A DNA stretch of 6,636 nt. It comes from Ruminiclostridium sp. (lineage in GTDB: Bacteria; Bacillota; Clostridia; Oscillospirales; Oscillospiraceae). Below the pieces are notes generated by a model. It saw only the letters and a program-made list of their open reading frames with translations. It was not told the DNA's origin and made no database searches. The number at the start of each line of letters is the position of its first letter. Position 1 is the first letter of the stretch. Positions 1 through 5,315 of the stretch are shown here, one piece after another. A program made the translations under genes and the position numbers. The stretch is taken from positions 1 through 6,636 of the forward strand of contig JABUSR010000179.1 of assembly GCA_021442645.1 (NCBI GenBank), read 5' to 3'.

Positions 1-810
1 CAGGGAATGGTGGCAGAGCGCCTTAAGGGCAAGGCACAGACCTGGACCGAACTGGACGAGGCCGTTCCCGGCCGCCCGCCTGTCCTCTGTGCCGGCTGTC
101 CCCACAGAGGCTTGTTCTACACCCTTGCCAAGCATAAGGTTACGGTCCTGGGTGACATCGGTTGTTACACCCTGGCGGCATACGAACCTCTCTATGCCAT
201 CGAAACCTGTGAGTGTATGGGGGCCTCTGTCAGCTCCATCCACGGCTTTAACAAGGCACTGGGCAAGGAGAGCGAGGGCAAGACAGTAGCTGTGCTGGGG
301 GACTCTACCTTCATGCACTCTGGCATGACCGGCCTGGCCAACATTGCCTACAACCAGAGTAACTCCACAGTCATCATCTTGGATAACTCTACCACGGGTA
401 TGACTGGCCATCAGCAGAACCCTACAACGGGGAAAAACCTGCGGGGCGATCCCGCCGGGCAGATAGATTTGGAGACCCTCTGCCGGGCCATGGGAATCCG
501 ACGTGTCCGAGTGGTGGACCCCAATGACCTGAAGGCTACCGAGAAAGTGGTGCTGGAGGAACTGGCAGCAGACGAGCCTTCGGTAATCATCACCCGCCGA
601 CCCTGCGTGCTGCTGAAGTCTGTGAAGAAGCTACCGCCTATTGCAGTGGATCCGGACAAGTGCAAGAGCTGTAAGATGTGCATGCGTATCGGTTGCCCAG
701 CCATTTCCTGGAAGGAAAATAAGGCTGTGGTGGATTCCACACAGTGCGTGGGCTGTGGTGTATGTGAGCAGATGTGCAAGTTTGATTCCTTCATCCACCC
801 CGGAGAATAA
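1..810 (+). CDS. iorA: Indolepyruvate ferredoxin oxidoreductase, alpha subunit (C-terminal part, 5' end outside window)
   Basis: This family oxidatively decarboxylates arylpyruvates (indolepyruvate, phenylpyruvate) to aryl-acyl-CoA and reduces ferredoxin, in the cytoplasm, as part of aromatic amino-acid fermentation. The reading frame is open from base 1, so the ATG at 7 is internal. 269 residues are visible of a protein that is usually about 580-600. Visible residues 27-205 match the thiamine-diphosphate domain: PPVLCAGCPHRG, then GDIGCYTL (51-58), and the cofactor/Mg motif GDSTFMHSG from 100 with ILDNSTTGMTG following. A two-cluster ferredoxin tail ends the protein: C221, C224, C227, C232-P and C249, C252, C255, C259. 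The first has four residues between its third and fourth Cys, and the last Cys is followed by Lys instead of the usual Pro. The partner subunit gene iorB is not downstream. The family call is firm; substrate range is inferred. Confidence 0.95.
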   Translation, partial: QGMVAERLKGKAQTWTELDEAVPGRPPVLCAGCPHRGLFYTLAKHKVTVLGDIGCYTLAAYEPLYAIETCECMGASVSSIHGFNKALGKESEGKTVAVLGDSTFMHSGMTGLANIAYNQSNSTVIILDNSTTGMTGHQQNPTTGKNLRGDPAGQIDLETLCRAMGIRRVRVVDPNDLKATEKVVLEELAADEPSVIITRRPCVLLKSVKKLPPIAVDPDKCKSCKMCMRIGCPAISWKENKAVVDSTQCVGCGVCEQMCKFDSFIHPGE

Positions 811-812
811 CC

Positions 813-824
813 GGAGGCAGGAGG
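813..824 (+). promoter_or_regulatory. Orphan Shine-Dalgarno sequence after iorA
   Basis: GGAGGCAGGAGG begins 2 nt after the iorA stop codon and contains a full AGGAGG (819-824). No sizeable reading frame follows it. At normal spacing the only possibility is ATT CAA CTG ACA TAA (833-847), and a GC-rich hairpin then begins at 850. The position is where a ribosome binding site for a downstream iorB would sit. It may be a leftover of a deleted gene, or a chance purine-rich run. Confidence 0.5.
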
Positions 825-849
825 ACCGAGAGATTCAACTGACATAACG

Positions 850-888
850 ACCAAGAGGGGGCCGGCGTATTGCCGGGCCCCTCTTGGT
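850..888. terminator. GC-rich hairpin between convergent iorA and the antiporter
   Basis: The arms 850-866 and 872-888 pair over 17 positions with one G-G mismatch (861/877) and a 5-nt loop, GTATT. It sits 39 nt past the iorA stop and is probably the transcript end of iorA. It is followed on the + strand by TTAAAAAG, so there is no proper U tract. It may instead act as an RNA 3'-end stabiliser or work together with the next hairpin. Confidence 0.5.
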
Positions 889-889
889 T

Positions 890-931
890 AAAAAGCCGCG
901 CCCCGGGGTGAGTGAAATCCCGGGGCGCGGC
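890..931 (-). terminator. Intrinsic terminator of the antiporter gene
   Basis: The arms 895-907 and 919-931 form a perfect 13-bp GC-rich stem with an 11-nt loop. Read on the - strand, the stem is followed directly by TTTTT (894-890), the standard layout of a rho-independent terminator. It lies about 20 nt past the antiporter stop codon. On the + strand the stem is followed only by GTGCTGTTTC, so it is weaker in that direction. Confidence 0.8.
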
Positions 932-950
932 GTGCTGTTTCTATAGATGG

Positions 951-2171
951 TCAGGACTCGGAAGCCTCTGCAGAGATGGACGGGCCCTGGTCGCGGAATG
1001 CCAGCTTCAGAAGAATGGGTGTGATAATCGTTGTGACCACCACGACCACCACAACGGGGCCAAAGAGCTCGGTGTTGATGAGGCCGAGATCCGCACCCTT
1101 TGAGGCCACAATCAAAGCGACTTCTCCGCGGGAAATCATGCCAACACCAATCTGGACAGATTCCTTCATATTGAACTTGCATAACTTTGCACCCAGGCCG
1201 CAACCCACCAACTTAGACAGGACAGCCACAATCGTTAGCACCACGGCGAAAATCAGGATGTGGGCAGACATGGACTCAATCTCCACCTGCAGGCCAATAC
1301 TGGCGAAGAATACGGGGGAAAGGTAGAGGAAGGAGATGGACTCAAAGTTGGAGGCTAAGTAGGCGGTGCGCTTCTCGGTGGTGCAGTTGGAGAGCAGCAG
1401 ACCGGCCAGGAATGCGCCAGTGATATCGGTGACACCGAAGAATTCCTCTGCGATATAGGAGAAAGCCAGGCAGAAGACAAAGGCGACAATCACATGCTGG
1501 GTACGGTTTTCCTCGGTCTTGCTGGTCCACCAGGCATAGAAACGGATGAAGATTACACCGGCAATGATGGCAAAGACGAAGAAGAGAACGATTTTAAGCA
1601 GGACCACAGTTACATTTACGGAGGAGTCAGCGAAGCTAGTGACGATAGTCAGGGCGATAATGCCCAGAACGTCGTCAATGATAGCGGCGCCCAGAATGGC
1701 GCTGCCCACCGAGCCCCGGAGCTTGCCCATTTCACGCAGGGTCTCTACGGTGATACTCACTGATGTGGCGGTGAGGATAATACCCAGGAAGATGTTCTGC
1801 AGGGTCAGGGAGCCGGATGCAGTGCTGCCGAGAACAGCAGGGTCATTGAAGAAGACGCCTGCCACATAGCCGCCGGCCAGGGGAAGGAGCACGCCCAGGA
1901 GGGCAATGATAAAGGAGGCCTTACCGCTGTGTTTCAATTCGTTGATGTCGGTCTCCATGCCGGAGGTGAACATCAGGACGATGACGCCCAGGCTTGCAGT
2001 GGTCTTCAGAAATTCCGTTTCCTGGATCACGCCCAGCACGGCGGGACCCAGCAGCAGACCAGCAACCAAAGCACCCACCACCTGCGGCATCCGGAACTTC
2101 TGAGAGAAAAGTCCCAGAACCTTGGTGCAGAGCAGGATCAGCGCTAAGTCCAAAAGGTACTGATAGGCCAT
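951..2171 (-). CDS. CPA2-family cation:proton antiporter (Na+/H+ or K+/H+), membrane domain only
   Basis: This is a 406-residue integral membrane protein with about 12 hydrophobic segments spread over its whole length, as expected for the Kef/NapA-type exchanger fold. Family features are visible in order: the N-terminal GALVAGLLLGP segment (33-43); LMFTSGMETD (66-75); GAAIIDDVLG (161-170), whose paired Asp166-Asp167 corresponds to the ion-binding acidic pair of electrogenic Na+/H+ exchangers; TGAFLAGLLLS (251-261); and GMISRGEVALIVA (344-356) near the end. There is no C-terminal RCK/TrkA-N nucleotide-binding domain, so it is not a full Kef channel. The start ATG has GAGGT 6 nt upstream, and a near-consensus promoter lies about 55 nt upstream. 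It appears to be a single-gene unit with its own promoter and terminator. A run of seven valines (373-379) is unusual. Ion specificity cannot be decided from sequence. Confidence 0.92.
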   Translation of the reverse strand: MAYQYLLDLALILLCTKVLGLFSQKFRMPQVVGALVAGLLLGPAVLGVIQETEFLKTTASLGVIVLMFTSGMETDINELKHSGKASFIIALLGVLLPLAGGYVAGVFFNDPAVLGSTASGSLTLQNIFLGIILTATSVSITVETLREMGKLRGSVGSAILGAAIIDDVLGIIALTIVTSFADSSVNVTVVLLKIVLFFVFAIIAGVIFIRFYAWWTSKTEENRTQHVIVAFVFCLAFSYIAEEFFGVTDITGAFLAGLLLSNCTTEKRTAYLASNFESISFLYLSPVFFASIGLQVEIESMSAHILIFAVVLTIVAVLSKLVGCGLGAKLCKFNMKESVQIGVGMISRGEVALIVASKGADLGLINTELFGPVVVVVVVTTIITPILLKLAFRDQGPSISAEASES

Positions 2172-2225
2172 ATGTGAACCTCGTTTCTATTAGTGATGCA
2201 AAAGGATTTGTCATGAACGATATTG

Positions 2226-2254
2226 ATTATATCTATCATTCAGGGAAATATCAA
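2226..2254 (-). promoter_or_regulatory. Sigma-A-type promoter of the antiporter gene
   Basis: On the - strand, -35 TTGATA (2254-2249) and a perfect -10 TATAAT (2231-2226) are separated by exactly 17 nt. The expected transcription start is near 2219, giving a leader of roughly 48 nt before the ATG at 2171. The promoter lies in an AT-rich spacer that contrasts with the GC-rich coding sequence around it. No operator palindrome is obvious. Confidence 0.8.
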
Positions 2255-2329
2255 CCGTTTGTTTATAATAATGCTATTTTTGCACAGATAAGAAAGTTTT
2301 CTAACAGGTGGCCGTTCAGCCTTGGCTAA

Positions 2330-3553
2330 TCATGCGCCGGCATCTGCCAGAGTGAGGGCCTGGTTTGTATTGAAAGAGTAGGTGTGGCCATCGGTGGAGA
2401 GGATGACAGTGCCGCTCTTTCCGGTGCCAAAGACAGTTGTCCCCATGCTGATGAGGCGCTGGAGAGCCTGGGAGGTGGGATGATGATAGGAGTTGCCCAC
2501 AGCGTAGGAGGCTACGGCGTACTCAGGCTTGATTACCTGTAAGAATTCCATGCAGGACGAGGTTTTTGAGCCGTGGTGGGGAACCTTCAGCACATCAACA
2601 TCCCCAAAGAGATGCAGGGAGGCGCGCTCCACGGTGTCGGAAATGTCGCCGGGGAAGAGGACCTTTACATTGCCGCAGGTAAGCTGGCAGACCACGCTGC
2701 TGTTGTTGGAGTTGTCCCAGTTGTCGCCGGTCTCTATGATAGATAAAACGGTATTCACACCCAGGGGAATTGTTCGGTTTTCATCATAGGAGAGGATACT
2801 GTTGGGCTCGTTGACTGCAGCCGTCCAGTACTGCTGATAGGTTTTGGTGGTGGAGGAGCGGCCGCTGTCGATAACCTCATTTACCTGGAAGGCGGCCAGC
2901 ACATCGTCCAGGCCGCCCACGTGGTCGGCGTCAGGATGGGTCGCAATTACATAGTCTAGGGGTCCGTCTATGTAGGAAGACAGGTAGGAGACCAAGGTGG
3001 GCCCGGCCTTGTTGTCTCCACCGTCAATGAGGACTTCGACGTTTCCATAGTCGATGAGGGCGGCGTCACCCTGGCCCACATTGATGAAATGGACCTGTAA
3101 TGTGGGTGTACCGGTGGTCACGGAGGCGCAGCGGGTACTGTTGTTCCAGCCGACTTGGGCACCGAAGGCCTCGAACACGGCGCGGATGGGCAGGTAGGTG
3201 CGCCCGTTTACAATCAGGGCAGAGGTGTCAATGGTGACTTTCTGCCCGTTTACCAGAATATAGGCATGGCCAATGGGGGCGCGGACGGTGATGCCGTCCT
3301 TTTGGGCGATGGCGGTTTGGGTGTTGTTCTCCCAGGAGACCACACAGCCGAAGGTTTCCAGAGTCTTGCGGAAGGGGACCTGGGTGCGGTTGGCACTGTC
3401 GATAAAGGGATAGCCATAGGTGTCGTTGTAGACTACGGCGGTCCCGTTGATGGTGACCTGTACAGAGGACGCGGCAGAGACGGGAAGGGTCATCAGTGCG
3501 CCCAGCAGGGTCACAATAAAGAGCAATTGTCCGAATCGTTTCCGGTTAATCAT
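2330..3553 (-). CDS. Secreted hydrolase: stalk domain plus ComEC-like metallo-beta-lactamase domain
   Basis: The start is taken at the ATG at 3553, because AGGAGGT lies 6 nt upstream; an in-frame ATG at 3601 lacks such a site. This gives 407 residues. A signal peptide is visible: MINRKR, a hydrophobic stretch to about residue 24, and a VSA-A cleavage site near 27. Residues about 31-146 resemble the 'copper amine oxidase N-terminal' stalk domain (TQVPFRKTLETFG, RTYLPIRAVFEAFGAQVGW), common on exported Clostridia proteins. Residues about 152-395 are a metallo-beta-lactamase fold of the ComEC/Rec2 type: INVGQGDAALI (157-167), the metal motif HPDADH (206-211), FPGD (300-303), HHGS (326-329) and HHP (357-359). 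There are no ComEC membrane segments, so it is not the DNA channel. It is probably an exported phosphodiesterase or nuclease-like hydrolase; the substrate is unknown. It overlaps the upstream CYTH gene by 8 nt. No clear terminator follows. Confidence 0.9.
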   Translation of the reverse strand: MINRKRFGQLLFIVTLLGALMTLPVSAASSVQVTINGTAVVYNDTYGYPFIDSANRTQVPFRKTLETFGCVVSWENNTQTAIAQKDGITVRAPIGHAYILVNGQKVTIDTSALIVNGRTYLPIRAVFEAFGAQVGWNNSTRCASVTTGTPTLQVHFINVGQGDAALIDYGNVEVLIDGGDNKAGPTLVSYLSSYIDGPLDYVIATHPDADHVGGLDDVLAAFQVNEVIDSGRSSTTKTYQQYWTAAVNEPNSILSYDENRTIPLGVNTVLSIIETGDNWDNSNNSSVVCQLTCGNVKVLFPGDISDTVERASLHLFGDVDVLKVPHHGSKTSSCMEFLQVIKPEYAVASYAVGNSYHHPTSQALQRLISMGTTVFGTGKSGTVILSTDGHTYSFNTNQALTLADAGA

Positions 3554-4052
3554 GGGGGTACCTCCTATTTGCCAAGGCAGAGTTTTTGTAAGATGGGTCA
3601 TAGGTGACTTCCCGCCGAATCCGGAGTTCGGGGGGAAAGAAAATGGGGGAGTTTTCTGTGTCTAGCTCCACTTCTAGGATGGCGCAGTCCTCCCAGAAAG
3701 GGTAGAGGTCGATTTCCAGAATCTGTCCCCGATAGGGAAGTTGCCACCGCTGTTTGGTGAGAGGGTCCTTTGTAGAATCGGCCCGGGAGAGAAGGGCAGT
3801 GTATTCTTCCTGGGTAATGGCCCGCTCGGTTTCCTCCCGGGTCAGGTCAGAGACCTTTCGTTTAACGGTGTGGGACCAGCGGGTAGTGCCGCCCGCCGTC
3901 CACTGCCGAAGACGCGTCTCCTCTCCCGGCGGGGCGATGAGGTAGGTCTGGGTGATCTCCAACATTCTGCTGTTGGGCCAGGCAGAAAGCCAGGCGGCGG
4001 AAGGGCGGTCGATCAGGAACTTTCTCTCGATTTCCAAGGGCGTGCGGGTCAT
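3546..4052 (-). CDS. CYTH domain (triphosphate tunnel metalloenzyme-like) protein
   Basis: 168 residues, a normal length for a bacterial single-domain CYTH protein. The signature ExExK motif is at residues 7-11 (LEIERKFLI). Further charged residues typical of the eight-stranded tunnel are visible: R47 and R49 (ETRLRQW), KRK at 64-66, E113/D115 (LEIDLYPFW), and E127/E129 (ILEVELD). Family members hydrolyse triphosphates such as inorganic tripolyphosphate or nucleoside triphosphates, or cyclise ATP, using Mg/Mn. Which reaction applies here cannot be told. The start ATG at 4052 has GGGAGG 5 nt upstream. The frame stays open to an ATG at 4244, but that extension translates a promoter and G-rich region into proline-rich nonsense and is rejected. 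It is the first gene of an operon; its end contains the ribosome binding site of the next gene. Confidence 0.9.
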   Translation of the reverse strand: MTRTPLEIERKFLIDRPSAAWLSAWPNSRMLEITQTYLIAPPGEETRLRQWTAGGTTRWSHTVKRKVSDLTREETERAITQEEYTALLSRADSTKDPLTKQRWQLPYRGQILEIDLYPFWEDCAILEVELDTENSPIFFPPELRIRREVTYDPSYKNSALANRRYPHD

Positions 4053-4082
4053 AAGTGCCTCCCGTGTTTTATAATCTTTCCC

Positions 4083-4091
4083 AGTATACCA
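4083..4091 (-). promoter_or_regulatory. Probable extended -10 promoter of the CYTH operon
   Basis: On the - strand, TGG-TATACT (4091-4083) is an extended -10 element with five of six bases of TATAAT. No good -35 is found 16-18 nt upstream (TTTCTT at best). The start would be near 4076, about 24 nt before the ATG. An alternative uses TTGTGG with TATAAA downstream, but its 15-nt spacing is poor. Confidence 0.45.
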
Positions 4092-4167
4092 CAACTTGAG
4101 CGAGAAAGAAACTGCTGAAGGGAATTTGATAACAAGCAAGAACAAGAAATGGTGGGTGGTTTTTGGA

Positions 4168-4192
4168 GGGCGGGGAGGGGGGATTGGAAGGG
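4168..4192 (+). other. Putative G-quadruplex-forming tract
   Basis: The + strand reads GGG-C-GGGG-A-GGGGGG-ATTGGAA-GGG, which fits the standard pattern of four runs of at least three G with loops of 1-7. More GG/GGG pairs precede it at 4151-4170. It lies just upstream of the -35 of the + strand gene, inside the divergent promoter region. The pattern is seen directly; folding and function are inference. Confidence 0.55.
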
Positions 4193-4197
4193 TTTGC

Positions 4198-4226
4198 TTG
4201 CTTTTTGCCGAAGGATTTGCTAAACT
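4198..4226 (+). promoter_or_regulatory. Probable promoter of the TSCPD gene
   Basis: -35 TTGCTT (4198-4203), a 17-nt spacer, then TGC-TAAACT, an extended -10 with TAAACT at 4221-4226. Predicted transcription start is around 4233. That would leave the ATG at 4230 outside the transcript and favours the TTG at 4263 as the real start. Each hexamer is only a partial match, so confidence is moderate. Confidence 0.5.
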
Positions 4227-4262
4227 ACTATGGATGTCATACAAAAGAAAGGAAGAACTCTA

Positions 4263-4532
4263 TTGACCATTCAATATAAACCCAAGGGCGTGTGCTCCCA
4301 GCTGATGAACGTGAAGATCGAGGACGGTGTGGTGCAGGAGATTCAGGTTCTGGGCGGCTGCAGCGGCAACCTCCAGGGGATCTCCAAGCTCCTGCCCGGC
4401 ATGAAGGCTGAGGACGCCATTGAGCGAATGGCGGGAATCAAGTGCGGGTACAAGGCGACCTCCTGCCCTGACCAACTGGCAAAGGCACTGCGCATCGCCC
4501 TGGACGAGGAAGAAAAACGGAAAAATGCATGA
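4263..4532 (+). CDS. Small TSCPD-domain protein (TIGR03905-like)
   Basis: 89 residues from a TTG start. The body closely matches the short TSCPD family: KGVCS (8-12), a GGCSGNLQGISKL block (31-43), and the name-giving TSCPD (66-70) followed by QLAKAL. Cysteines 11, 33, 61 and 68 are spaced as expected for a metal-binding or redox set, and the tail is acidic/basic and helical. A related domain occurs at the C-terminus of some ribonucleotide reductases; the role of the stand-alone form is not known. The TTG has AAAGGAAG about 7 nt upstream. An in-frame ATG at 4230 would add 11 residues unlike the family, has no well-spaced ribosome binding site and overlaps the predicted promoter. It is a single-gene unit ending at a strong hairpin. 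Confidence 0.88.
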   Translation: MTIQYKPKGVCSQLMNVKIEDGVVQEIQVLGGCSGNLQGISKLLPGMKAEDAIERMAGIKCGYKATSCPDQLAKALRIALDEEEKRKNA

Positions 4533-4537
4533 GAAGT

Positions 4538-4581
4538 CCAAAAGGAAACGCCTGAGAGAGGTCTCAGGCGTTTCCTTTTGG
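4538..4581. terminator. Bidirectional terminator, 20-bp perfect hairpin
   Basis: The arms 4538-4557 and 4562-4581 are perfectly complementary over 20 bp with a 4-nt loop (GAGG). The stem base carries AAAA on the left and TTTT on the right, so either strand ends in a U-rich arm; on the + strand GGTTTT follows. It begins 6 nt after the TSCPD stop and lies downstream of convergent comF, so it likely ends both transcripts. Confidence 0.85.
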
Positions 4582-4612
4582 GTTTTGAGATAGATTATCT
4601 GACACACTGCAA

Positions 4613-4665
4613 CGGGAGCGTTTTCCACAGACGATTGGAAAGCGCTTCCGATTTTTCATTCTTTT
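4613..4665 (+). terminator. Second + strand terminator overlapping the comF 3' end
   Basis: The arms 4613-4626 and 4637-4650 pair over 14 positions if two G-U pairs are allowed (they are G-U only in the + strand RNA), with a 10-nt loop. The stem is followed by ATTTTTCATTCTTTT (4651-4665). This polarity points to a back-up terminator stopping + strand readthrough into comF. The U tract covers the comF stop codon. Confidence 0.6.
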
Positions 4666-5315
4666 GTGGGGGTCCAGCAGAAGGCAGCGGCCACGACCTG
4701 TACGGCACCTGCCTGACGGAGGGCCCGGGCGGCCGCCTCCAAGGTGGCTCCGGTGGTGAGGATGTCGTCGATGACCAGGACCCGCTTGCCGGTGAGCAGG
4801 GCGGGGTCGGGCACGGTGTAGACCCCTCTTACATTTTTCCACCGTCTGTCTGCCCCCTCCAGGGAGGACTGGGTCCGATTGCGGCCCGTCTTATCCAGGA
4901 GAGGAATGGCCTCCTGTCCCAGGGCCCGGGCGGTCTCCTCTGCCAGGAGGCGGGCCTGATCATAGCCCCGGTCCTTCAGAGTCTGGGGGGAGACAGGGAC
5001 CCAGGTGACGAGGTCGTAGGCGCCGGGGAGATAGAAGCGGATGGTCTTGGCCAGCATAGGGCCGTAGGCTTTGGCGTGATCGGGATGGTTCTCAAACTTG
5101 AATCGGCGGACTTGCTCCCGCAGTTTTCCCTGGTACCGCGCGGTGCAGACGCACCGGGCGAAGTGGGTACCGGGGATGATAGCCTGGGCACCCTTCAGCC
5201 AGAGCTCCGGGGGGCATTTTTTGCAGGGCTCCCAGGCGGTCCTGTCTGTCAGGGCCCCGCAGAATTTACACCGGGGCGGATAGAGCAGGTCAGCAACAAA
5301 GTTAAACAGGGACAT
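4656..5315 (-). CDS. comF: ComF family protein (amidophosphoribosyltransferase-like)
   Basis: 219 residues, typical ComF length. The N-terminal zinc-ribbon-like pair is C16/C19 and C31/C34 (RCKFC, PCKKC). The type I phosphoribosyltransferase domain follows: PVSPQTLKDRGYDQA (107-121), KTGRNRTQSSLEGADRR (142-158) and the PRPP-binding loop VLVIDDILTTGAT (179-191). ComF is a cytoplasmic protein needed for natural transformation in Bacillus and Haemophilus, where it works with the ComFA helicase and DprA. In non-competent species its role is unclear. The ATG at 5315 is preceded by GGGAGGT with about 6 nt spacing. An upstream in-frame ATG at 5417 lies in recD2 and gives a Trp/Pro-rich non-family sequence. 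It overlaps the recD2 end by 14 nt, so translation is probably coupled. Competence itself is not demonstrated. Confidence 0.93.
   Translation of the reverse strand: MSLFNFVADLLYPPRCKFCGALTDRTAWEPCKKCPPELWLKGAQAIIPGTHFARCVCTARYQGKLREQVRRFKFENHPDHAKAYGPMLAKTIRFYLPGAYDLVTWVPVSPQTLKDRGYDQARLLAEETARALGQEAIPLLDKTGRNRTQSSLEGADRRWKNVRGVYTVPDPALLTGKRVLVIDDILTTGATLEAAARALRQAGAVQVVAAAFCWTPTKE

Noticed and set aside
411..854. - strand open frame of 147 codons
   Set aside because: It is antisense to the well-supported iorA coding region and has no recognisable family.
2280..2329. Terminator after the exported hydrolase
   Set aside because: Only stems of about 4-5 bp (AGCC-AA-GGCT; AGAAA-GT-TTTCT) were found, without a fitting U tract; too weak to annotate.
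3554..3601. Upstream ATG at 3601 as start of the secreted hydrolase
   Set aside because: It would put 16 extra residues before the signal peptide and increase the overlap with the CYTH gene. AGGAGGT stands at correct distance from the ATG at 3553.
3155..3607. + strand open frame of 150 codons
   Set aside because: It is antisense to the stalk domain of the exported hydrolase, Gly/Val/Asp-rich, and has no domain signal.
4053..4244. N-terminal extension of the CYTH protein to an ATG at 4244
   Set aside because: The added 64 residues translate the divergent promoter region and G-rich tract, giving an odd Pro/Thr-rich stretch. ATG 4052 has a good ribosome binding site, and the ExExK motif then sits at residue 7 as usual.
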